A stretch of 64,000 nucleotides of DNA, taken from Rosa chinensis. Taxonomy: Eukaryota > Streptophyta > Magnoliopsida > Rosales > Rosaceae. Within the stretch, counting starts at the first letter, position 1. Each line of letters opens with the position of its first letter. The position numbers and the translations under genes are program-made. The stretch spans positions 16,784,641-16,848,640 of the forward strand of contig NC_037089.1 in assembly GCF_002994745.2 (NCBI RefSeq), given 5' to 3'. The notes under the pieces were generated by a model that saw only the letters and a program-made list of their open reading frames with translations, made no database searches and had not been told where the DNA came from. Positions 55,095 through 64,000 of this stretch are shown here, piece after piece.

Positions 55095-56217
55095 CTACAG
55101 TAACTGCAGATTCTCCATATACTCATCAGCATAGAATTCATCATCGTCGTGTGGCAGGTCAATATCAAAAGTTACCCCTTGATTTGTTGCTGGATCAAAA
55201 ATAAGCAGACTCCTGTCTTGTGTACCATCACGTACAATTCCTATGAGGTATCCAACTTTTGGTGTGTAGGCCAGTGGCCGAGATATTGCAAAAGGACTTT
55301 CAAGGTCGAGGCTGTAAATGAGTGTCCACTGCTCTTGGTCTTCCTCGTTTCTTTGCTTGATGTGGACTTGACAAGTAAAATGACCATTTTGCTGCCTCCA
55401 ACTGAGAAAAGAAAGTGAATGATCATGAACTCCAGCAGAAATTTGATTATCATTCTGCAAAAGTGGAGGCTCTGGATATGCTTGCACTGTAAATCTTTGA
55501 TTTGCCACATCATAGCACAGCATGCCTTCATTGTTACGCGCAAGCATCCAGTACAAAAAGCCTGACAAGTAAATGCCATCGCCGCTTTGAAAATGTATGT
55601 CTCATTATCCCCAATTGCGACATTCAATGGTGGCAATCTTGTCCAAACATTTGACCTCACACTGTACACTTCGACTTCGTACAAAGGATTCATCATCTCT
55701 GTCAATCCAGTACACCTTATTTTAACCACTTTATATCATATCTCTTCGCTTCAAAGCCTAGACCAATGGCAGTAGGAACTATAACATCATCACCTTGATC
55801 CCCTTCTTCTATTTGGATATGTCCCTGTGGTAACTGCCTAAGTCTCCGAATGGAAGGATTCCAGACATATATTGGTGGATTTAAAATCATCTCATAGGGT
55901 TTACTGAAACATAGGAGTCCCCTGCAAGAGCCAACGATTGAAAGGCCTCGAATCTCCAAAGGACTGTTTATAAAGGAAACCCAGTTATTGATATCAATCG
56001 AGAACAGCCAGTAAATCAACTTCAGTTGAGTCTGAAAAAGCAATAAACCAGTCTTGCCACTATTACTTTCATCGTATGCCTTGATAAACGTAGGGGAGAA
56101 AATTGCCAAACGCCATACTCTGCGAAAACAACTTAACTGCACTAGGGATTTCACAGACAATTTGGCATGTAGGAATATGGATTCCCACGTCTCACTCGGC
56201 AGATCCGGCGATTTCAT
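55095..56217 (-). pseudogene. F-box protein gene with two one-base frameshifts
   Basis: It starts at the ATG at 56217. The F-box is visible at about residues 4-45 (LPSETWESIFLHAKLSVKSL, then CFRRVWRLAI). The F-box-associated region follows (GSCRGLLCFSK, WNPSIRRLRQLP). F-box proteins are the substrate receptors of SCF ubiquitin ligases. The frame breaks twice: near 55735 (DIK to WLK-stop, where KVVKIRC would continue) and near 55592 (YIFK, where SGDGIYLSGFLYW would continue). Both breaks are repaired in principle by one extra A in a short A run, so they may be assembly errors rather than real lesions. The C-terminal third (55095-55568, LARNNEGMLCYDVANQRF) is intact and ends in a normal stop. 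If the breaks are errors, the product is about 374 residues. Confidence 0.82.
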
Positions 56218-56640
56218 TTTATAACAAAATTACCTTCCCCTGAATTTACAGACACAGAAAACTATTCAAACACTATCTAACTCAAATAAAGAAGAGAAAC
56301 TGAAATGTTGGAAGCTGAAATATAGTTGGTTTGTCAGGGAAGGTTGCATACTAATATGGAAAGTAAACCACAAGATTGGTGTACTGCCAATGCAAGTATG
56401 CAACCCCACCCAAAATGCACAATGTTGACAAACCCGAAAACACAATGAAACAAAATTTCCACGAGCAACTTAATTTTGCAGTTGATAACAGACCAAAATT
56501 CCAGCTACATTCACAACTCTAGTCCTAAAGCTCCAAATTTGAGCTCCCGAATTTCATAGTCACAAAAACACCCAATTCCTTATTAGATTTCTTTCGGTCT
56601 TAATGATGAAAGCAATATTTGCTATGTTTTAAACGTTATT
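56218..56640. other. Upstream region of the F-box gene
   Basis: Minus-strand promoter and 5' UTR are expected here. No clear TATA box was assigned. Confidence 0.35.
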
Positions 56641-58765
56641 CTCTCTATATTTTACTTAGTTATTTCATTAACATTATCATTTCTAACTTAATTTTGTGTT
56701 TTTAGGTAGTTTTGAGTCTAAAAAAGCAGACAAGGAGGAAATGAGGCGCATAAATGATCTGAAATGGAGAAATGATGCATTCCCAATCCTACTAGGAGAA
56801 GCAATCCCAGTTGAAGTAGGAATCCTGAGTCAACTAGGAGTCAAGCTCGTGAAAATGACAGAAATAACAAATGACAGAATCTCAGTTGGACTACGAAACC
56901 TGTTGGCATTACGAATCCTGATGATACTAGGATACTTGAGTGGGCTAGAAGAGCCCAAGAACATTCATGAAGCTTCTAGATGATGTCATGGACGACATGT
57001 GCAAAGCATGTGGTGGCAAAGCAATCAAGATTAGACAAGGAATCTTAATTGGACGCAAGATACACATCAAAGTCAAATCCGTTTCAAATTAGGAAATCTG
57101 CTTGTGCAGATCAGTCAACTTCTGCAGAGTCTTGAGAGAAGCTCAGAAAAACCAGATGATGATCCTTATATGGTTAGAAAGCTACGGATGTCTAGTTTCT
57201 AGAAATTTTTACGGTTCATTAATATCAATTTTCTAGAAGAAATTATGGCTGATTTAGTACATGAATGTCAATCTGCACGTGAATCTGTTTTGCACAAATA
57301 AGGAGAGTTTTGGACGTGAATATCTTTTGGACTAGTTTGGGAAGGTCTCTAATCCATATTTGATTTGATTTTGAGGATATATTGCAGGCATGATGACGTG
57401 GACCACTGAGAAAATTCAAGAAGAAATCTACATCAATACAGAGAAGGAAATTGAATCAAATTTGAAGAATGAGATCTAGGGTTGACGTCTAAAGCTTCCT
57501 CTATATATACTCACCTATGTGGGACGTCCTACACATCTTCCTTCACCCCATTCATACCATTTCTCTCCCTTCATATACTTCTATTTGTTCCACAACTCTG
57601 AAATCATCAAAACCCATAATCAAATTTGCAATTCCTCCCCTTTACTCTCTAAATTTCGTCTCATCTCCATTGTTCAAGTATTGAAGTCATGAAGCATCTT
57701 CACCTCCTTGCCGTAGTCATCATCAACGTCCTCAATCATTTTGAAGTCTTTCTTGCATTCTTTAATCTCTTCAAAAGTGTAACCATGTCCTTCTATCTTT
57801 TGTTTTTGGTTTCTTTGCCTTGTAACGTTAAAGACAATTATACTAGTGTTCTAGGTTTTTTTTTTTTAAAGGATGTTTCAACTATTTTTTAGAATAAAGA
57901 GTATGTTTTGATGTTTAGTTTTCAATTACCATAAAGCATGATAAATGTTTTAGGTTTCAACATACATAAATTATGATTTCTATATGTGATGAATTTAGAT
58001 TGTTGATTTTGTGCTTCAATCCCCCTTTTTATGTGTTTTGTGTTCTTTGGTTGCAAACTTAGAATATTAAGCATGTAATTGAATCCAAATTAAGATATGT
58101 TAGCATTCTAGTTCTTAATTGCTAAGTGGAAAACCTATAGTTCCTTAGGTAAATCAACAATGAGTCTTGCATGCTTGATTAGCGTTCTAACTTGTGTGTT
58201 TGGCTTAAATCAATCAAACTTTCATTGATCTTTATGCGTTAAATATGTTTTGTTAGTGAGTAACGTTCTAAGACTAGCATTGCATGTTTAATAGGGTTAA
58301 CTATGGTCCGTTCATTTAGTCAATTTAACTAAGGAAAGTGATAAGGACTTTGCATGCGTTCATCTATGTTCTTGATTGATTTCTTTCATCTATATATTTT
58401 GATGCATGGTTTATGATTAGATTACCTGTTTTTGTGTTAATGGTTATTAACTTCATCTTACATCTTTTCCATCCCCTATATTTATCATAATTCATAGTTT
58501 GATCGATCACACGTATTATATAGTCAGATTAGAATACAAACTCTTATAAATCCCCCCTATCTTGTAATTCTTGTAAATATATACTTCGTTTTATTTTTGT
58601 TTCATACTTTATGAATAATACTAATTTGTTTGACGTTTTTGACAGGAAGTATACCCTCATCCCAAGCTTAGAACGATCCATACTTATTGTAACTAGAATC
58701 TGATGCAGGGTTTTAAATTGACACTCACTTTAAGCGTATCACTTAACAACTATATCAGTATGAAG
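56641..58765 (+). repeat. LTR/leader-like retroelement remnant
   Basis: AT-rich non-coding block. A strong TATA-like CTCTATATATACTC lies at 57493, followed by a CT-rich leader, and the block ends near TACCCTCATCCCAAGCTTAG. The 95-codon frame at 56696-56983 has internal repetition (repeated CCTACTAGGAG/AACTAGGAG words) and no domain. It resembles the layout of 61500-63490, but homology was not tested. Confidence 0.35.
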
Positions 58766-58768
58766 ATC

Positions 58769-58769
<1 letters not shown>

Positions 58770-58818
<49 letters not shown>
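58770..58818. repeat. (TA)n microsatellite
   Basis: About 24 TA units in an uninterrupted run. Confidence 0.95.
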
Positions 58819-58822
<4 letters not shown>

Positions 58823-59638
58823 GAATCAAACGAAGAATCAAAATCACAGCAAACTAACAATCTTGAAAGGAATCAAACATAATCAGCTTTAACTTGTTAA
58901 AGATCAAAGTAGACGTTTGGAATTCAAAGCAGGAATGGTTCACTACTTTGCTTAAACCCCGACACCAATTCTCAAGACTCAAACAGTAGCAAAGTAAACA
59001 AAGAATTGAGAGATCAAGAACGCATACCTAGCAAAAATCGGAATCTTGGTCCATTTTGATTCTGAAGCCCCGAATCCCTACAAATGAACCAAGATTCCAA
59101 TTGATCATCCGACCACTTCTTGATTTGATGATCGCCGCAGGTAATCATAACGGGCTTGTAGTATTGGGTCTCTAAAGAAAGTCTCGAGGAACAGAGATGT
59201 GGCTTCACTGAAGAACAATTGAGCTTTGGTAATGGCGGGGGTTGGAGAAGAAGCTAACTGTTTTCCCTCATTTTCAATTCATTTGAAATGGTTTATTTTC
59301 TCTACTAATAAAAGCGACAAAGATGAAAAATCGGTTTATGATATTGAAGATCTGAACCGTTCATTTAATATGAACGACGATGGTGAATCCAATTTTTCTT
59401 CCTTTTTCTTCTTAAAATATTTGATAATTAGCGATGCAAAATGACTTTGTTTTTTAGGGTTATGTTGAATGTAAATTGATTTTTTCTTCTTCTGTTTATT
59501 AGTATTTAAAATCCTATTGAAATAGGAGAAATTGATGGAGTTCTTCATTTGGAATTGTCTTGAAGGATTATTGATGCTGATCTTGACTATCTTTTATGGA
59601 ATATGGAAAGATAGGCTCGTCTATTAGCTGTTATAATG
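58819..59638. other. Intergenic
   Basis: Short frames at 59014-59208 (minus) and 59226-59444 (plus) have no recognisable domain. Nothing else is seen. Confidence 0.4.
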
Positions 59639-60079
59639 TGGCTCCCTCCTCCTTGCCAGTTTGCCAGGCTGAACTTTGATGGATTAGGTATCAGCAACGA
59701 GAAGGCTACTGTGTTATCATCAGAGATCACAAGTGCTTGCCTATCATTGCAGGAACTCGAAATGTTGGTTACTCTACTATTCCAGTTGCAGAATGCAATG
59801 CAGTTATAGATGGCCTCTACCATGCTCTATGCAACAATTGCTGGAAATTTTGTGTTGAAAACCCTTATCAAAGACTTTCAAATCTTGGCATCCAATTTTG
59901 AAAAGCTAAATTTTAAGCATGTTCTTCGTGAAGTTAATTTTGTTGCGAACGTGATTACGATTTTAGGGCACAGTGTTCCCAACCCAACTATCTGGATCAA
60001 GAAGCTGCCCATGCCTGCACTCTCTGCCTTTAATTTCAATCAGTTCAATTTTTGTTGTTGTAGAGGTTTCTATTTGTAA
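59639..60079 (+). pseudogene. RNase H-like remnant of a plant LINE or LINE-derived gene
   Basis: Across shifting frames one reads WLPPPCQFARLNFDGLG (the first catalytic Asp context of RVT_3-type RNase H), then IRDHKCLPIIAGTRNVGYST and VAECNAVIDGLYHAL, then ASNFEKLNFKHVLREVNFVA and LGHSVPNPTIWIKKLPMPAL. This is the RNase H domain typical of the 3' end of plant LINE elements and of RNase H-like proteins of the At1g65750 type. At least two frame changes and a stop break it, and the RT part is absent. Confidence 0.75.
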
Positions 60080-61500
60080 TTTTTCTTCTTTTAAAAAAAG
60101 AAAAAAGAAAAAAAGAAGAAGAAGAAGAGGAAAGATAGACTCGTCAAAGCCTTTTTGAAACACTACTACATCAACTACATGTATATCAATGATGAATTAA
60201 TTTGATAAAGTTACATGTTTACTTACCTCAAATGCAGGTGGCCTCACATCAAAAACTACGTAAGTTCGACTCTATTGCATGGTCAAATGTATATAGCTAA
60301 TCAAATCCACATACTTTTAAAAGTTTATCTATGTCCATTTCATTTATATTTCAGATAAGTAATATGTCATCATAATAGTAATTTCAAAGATATCGATAGA
60401 TTTTGAATTTATTTTGAAATTTTGTTACTCAAGTACGATCTTTATGCAATCACTTGTAGAACGCTTAATGTAAGCTTATTCAGCAATGATGAGTGGATAG
60501 AATGCTTAATGTAAGCTTAGGCTACTTGGCTCCTATGTCAATACTAAACTTGGAAAATATGACATTGCATAAGATGTAAACTTATAGAAAATAACAAAAA
60601 GGAGCAAATTACAAATGTTTGTCTATCAAATTTGTTAATAACAACAAAATGATCAAATTTATAAATCAACCAACCATGTGTAGCAAGATACAAATTAGTC
60701 CTTTAATTTTCTCAGATATTTTGAGCTTATTGATTTTCATACAGTTTTCCTAGTGAATTGACAAAACGAGTTACAGTCATGAATGAAATTGGACATAAAA
60801 AAAAAAAAAAAAAATGAATGAAATTGGACACTGACATGATAAAATGTACAAACTACAAAGTACATGGACATAAGAGGAGGTGAGTACCGGTCAACAGTTT
60901 TTTTTTTTTTTTGGTTAATGAAAGACTTCATTAGGGGACAATCCCATAGGCCCGTCAACAACTTAATATGCATTATCATGGAATCTTTTTACAACTTCAG
61001 CACATGTGATGCAGTCGGAATGGTAACCTAGGTTTACAAGTAATAAACATAAACAAATGATTTTGGAGTCCATCAGAGATAAAAGAGAAAATTCTCTATT
61101 TGATTGATAAAAAGATGAAAGATGGGTTCTGAAGTCGCTTAAGGCTGCATATATATGAGAAAAGAAACCCTAGGGCGACTAACAATGAAACCCTAAAGCC
61201 CACGGGTAAAAATAAAACAAATCCAAAACAAACTAGGAAACTGAAAATTCTGAAAAACAGTAAATTGCAGTTTTAAGGCCCTAAACGACCCCGAAAGCCC
61301 GAAAAAACCCACACGTCGTGGCATAGCGACGAGTTTTGTTCCTGGCGCGATTCCCTTTCCGGAAAGTTATGGCACGCTCGAATCGGACATCGAATGCGAA
61401 AGTTGCAATAGTAACTTAGGTTTTCCACCTTTTGCACAATCAAATTGTTCTTCGATTCGGACTGCCATCCATTCTACATCAGTCTCTTCCACTGTTGGAT
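60080..61500. other. Intergenic with A- and T-runs
   Basis: Purine-rich tract at 60090-60133, an A-run at 60800-60815 and a T-run at 60899-60912. At 61050-61490 the minus strand resembles a retroelement leader (TATA-like CATATATATGCAGCC near 61150) but lacks LTR partners. Confidence 0.35.
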
Positions 61501-63490
61501 CATAATTCATATACATATTTGTGCCATAAAACATGAATATTACTTGTTCTAAAGTCCAATTTGATGTTGACTAATCCAATTTCATTATTTTCCTAATCTT
61601 GTACTTTAATTAATCTTTGTGTTTATTTATATATATTTATTTTCCTTATCATGTTAGGAAATAATGGAGAAGAGAAAGTGAGCTAGACAAGAAAGGAGGG
61701 GTAGCCGCCTAACCAAACGAACTCCGAATAAGTTGAAACTTTCCAGTTTCATCCTAGAAATTCCAAGGATCATTTATTATGAAGAGTGCTAAAGCTAGTT
61801 TTGAGTAGAAAGCCTTCAAAAAGTCAGTTCAATTTTCTGAAAGACGAAAACTGGAAAACCTGACCTGTACGTATTTCAGAAGTATTTACGGCCAAAGCAC
61901 AATAAATTTAACTCTGAAATTTTACTAGGATGATCTAGACTCATGGAGGAACATTTGATATGAAGATGTCAGAGGCCCATTCTAAAGTCTTAGTGGAGAA
62001 TTAATTGAAGGAATTAAGGGGCAGAAAGTGACCTAAAACCAGCTCAACATTCATCATGTTCATGTTTCCCACCCACATAAAGAAAGCTAGATGCTTTTCT
62101 CTTTTTCCTTGGATATATTTTGCTACTCCAACCTCTTTAATAGATCATCATTACTCCCATACTCCACCTTCATGCTTTATTTTTATTCATCATTACTCTC
62201 ATAATCCACCTTCATGCTTTGTTTTTATTCATCATTATTTCCCTCTTTTTTCTTCTCCATATAAACCATCACCCATTCCACCCCATATGGTCTTCTTCCA
62301 CTATCATCTCATCCAAAAAACCTCCATCACCACTACCATCAATTCATAACCTCCATTACCACCACCACAACCTTTATCATCTTTTCCATCTACTCATTCC
62401 ATTTCATAGACAAAAAGCTTCACCACTCCACCATTTCACCACTTGATCATCTCTACATCTCATATTTCATCATCAACCTTTGAAGAAGAATGAGAGGAGT
62501 CTAGTATTACTTGAGAAATTATCATCACCATTACCATTTTCACCATGTCAATGTCTTTATGAGTTCATCTACACCATCCTCAACTTGATTATCACTAGTC
62601 CTCTCTCTATCCCTACTTTTTAGTTTGATGTTCATAAACATGTTGAAGCTTATGTGTTTGATTATGAGTGAGTAGTTAATTTGTTGGGGCTAGGGTTGAA
62701 AGCCCTAGCCAAACTTGTAATGAATTGATGTTTGAGTCTTATTTGATGTATTTTCCATGATCATCTTCACATGCTAATTCAAGAAGTGAATGCTTGTATT
62801 TGAATCTAGCTAATTTGAATACTTTGCATTTGTCATTACATGAACAATGTTTAGAGAGTAGCTAGCTTTGAACATTAATAGCATGATAACACACTAGGTG
62901 TGTATGTGAGGGTAGTGAGTTAAAATCACCTAGACCTAGGATTGGTTTGCTTGCTTGATAATCTAAACTCAAACCTTTATGCATCTAGGAGCAAGGAATT
63001 GATACTTATCCGGTAATATAACTTGTTTTTTGGTAATTAGTTTCGCACTTATCCGGTGAGAATTGATAAAATCAAATGAGTTTAGGCCTTAGTAGTCTTA
63101 TCTGGATGCTAAGAGGGTAATTGGATACTTGGGATTGTTTTACTTATAATTTGAACATCAATGCATGCAAGGGAGGCTATGGTGAACAATCTAAACCTCT
63201 AACTTCCATCCAATCTATCACATCTAGTTTAGCATAGCCTAGTTTACATTTCAAGTTTTTATTGTGTGTTAATTTGATTCAAAACCATTTCCAAAGCCAA
63301 AAAAATCAAACCACTCACCATCTTGCATATATTCACCATGAACTTTGGTTCACTTGTGAGCCTTTGTTTATGACTTGTACATTTGCATATTCATCTAGCA
63401 TACTTTAGGTTTTCCTTAGCTAGAGTGGGTTTTCCAATCCCTTGGGTATGATATCCCCTACTCATAATCCCCTACACTATAACTTGACCC
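61501..63490 (+). repeat. LTR/leader-like retroelement block
   Basis: An AT- and CT-rich non-coding block ends in CCTTGGGTATGATATCCCC, then ACCCTTATACTTGAGGG (63441-63505). This is the type of LTR-end phrase also seen near 748-830. Runs of ATCATTACTC and ATCCACCTTCATGCTTT (62140-62235) are locally duplicated. No terminal partner is within the window. Confidence 0.4.
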
Positions 63491-63660
63491 TTATACTTGA
63501 GGGTGGCTAGCTATTTGGCTAACATCCACCTCCGAAGAACTCGACCCCGAGTTCTCTTCAGGATAAACAACCTCATCTTCACGAAACTCATGCAGATCAG
63601 CAATATTAAAAGTGTTAGAAATGCCGATCGAATCTGGAAGTGCAACAACATAAGCATTAG
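63491..63660 (-). pseudogene. C-terminal end of a Ty3/gypsy integrase, fragment
   Basis: The minus strand reads NAYVVALPDSIGISNTFNIA, then DLHEFREDEVVYPEEN, then a Ser/Glu-rich tail ending HPQV and a stop at 63491-63493. The phrase (S/T)(F/N)NVSDL(H/Y) after an ALP motif is typical of the integrase C terminus in plant gypsy chromovirus-type elements. Only about 55 residues remain, because the DNA above 63660 belongs to another repeat. Confidence 0.75.
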
Positions 63661-63669
63661 GGCTAAATA

Positions 63670-64000
63670 CTAGTTAGTACCTTGTGGTTTAGGTCCAAAA
63701 TCAATTCAGTCCATGGACTTCTAATTTCATCAAAAACACCCCTGCACTTTCAATTTTGATCTAATAGGTCCAATTCGTTAATATTCAATTATGGGTTCAA
63801 GTTATAGTTGGATTATTTGTTGAAAAATTATTTATTTTTAATAGTAGGACTCACTCCTAAATTGACTATCCAGACCACCTCGACACCACATCATAAAACA
63901 TAGGCCATTTATGAGCCACATTAACAAGTTAAATAACTCAATTGTCGGAAAACTAACAAATTGAACCTATTAGATCAAAATTGAAAGTGCAGGGGTGTTT
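63670..64000. mobile_element. Terminal-inverted-repeat element, right end beyond the window
   Basis: 63734-63775 and 63959-64000 are reverse complements at 41 of 42 positions (AAACACCCCTGCACTTTC, then ATTTTGATCTAATAGG). The left arm continues outward to about 63672 (TACCTTGTGGTTTAGG), so the right terminus should lie some 60 bp past the edge. It has no coding capacity and is a MITE-like element abutting the integrase remnant. Confidence 0.8.

Noticed and set aside
62056..62446. Phe/His-rich plus-strand frames
   Set aside because: They come from CT- and ATC-rich repetitive leader-like DNA. No domain.
1..64000. tRNA, rRNA or other structural RNA genes
   Set aside because: None was recognised. 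The tRNA-like matches are retrotransposon primer sites.

Overview
This is plant nuclear DNA, mostly transposable elements, with few host genes. The evidence is intron-containing genes, a plant ERF transcription factor, F-box and PPR remnants, plant-specific LTR retrotransposon lineages and AT-rich spacers. A dicot is likely. Rosaceae is only my impression, based on LTR style, and was not tested.

Layout. Positions 1-4500 hold AT-rich retroelement remnants, including an LTR-like block that ends in a degenerate tRNA-Met primer site. An isolated exon of the chloroplast calcium-sensor gene CAS lies at 5820-6012. From 6344 to 18770 an element with short inverted termini and a TTA duplication has been split by a Ty3/gypsy retrotransposon of Tat type (6557-18354). 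That retrotransposon has identical 514-bp LTRs, a CAAAC duplication, gag-pol on the minus strand and a spliced antisense gene with a Transposase_28-like domain on the plus strand. From 20100 to 23100 minus-strand pieces of an OTU deubiquitinase, a YUCCA flavin monooxygenase and a MEKK1-like kinase lie in a row below an unidentified first exon. An intact group-X ERF gene (23811-24437) follows, and its promoter is duplicated in tandem. A decayed PPR gene lies at 27498-28225.

From 28645 to 48389 a Mutator-like element with long inverted repeats and a 9-bp duplication has been split by a second, 17.75-kb Tat-type retrotransposon (29023-46777). Its plus-strand gag-protease ORF is unusual: a zinc knuckle at the very N terminus, a duplicated uncharacterised domain and two tandem DGG proteases. 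Its pol has three stops and a frameshift. Its 3' half carries a multi-exon minus-strand gene with a plant mobile domain. A defective Ty1/copia element (48702-54265) follows, then an F-box gene with two one-base frameshifts (55095-56217), further LTR-leader-like blocks, an RNase H remnant (59639-60079) and a gypsy integrase tail (63491-63660). A terminal-inverted-repeat element next to that tail runs to the window edge.

How it fits together. The window records serial nesting: retrotransposons inside DNA transposons inside gene-poor DNA. Both Tat elements carry an antisense, intron-containing gene in the same place, between pol and the 3' LTR, but from unrelated protein families. ERF is the only gene that looks fully intact as host DNA. 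Most other host-derived sequences are single exons or broken fragments.
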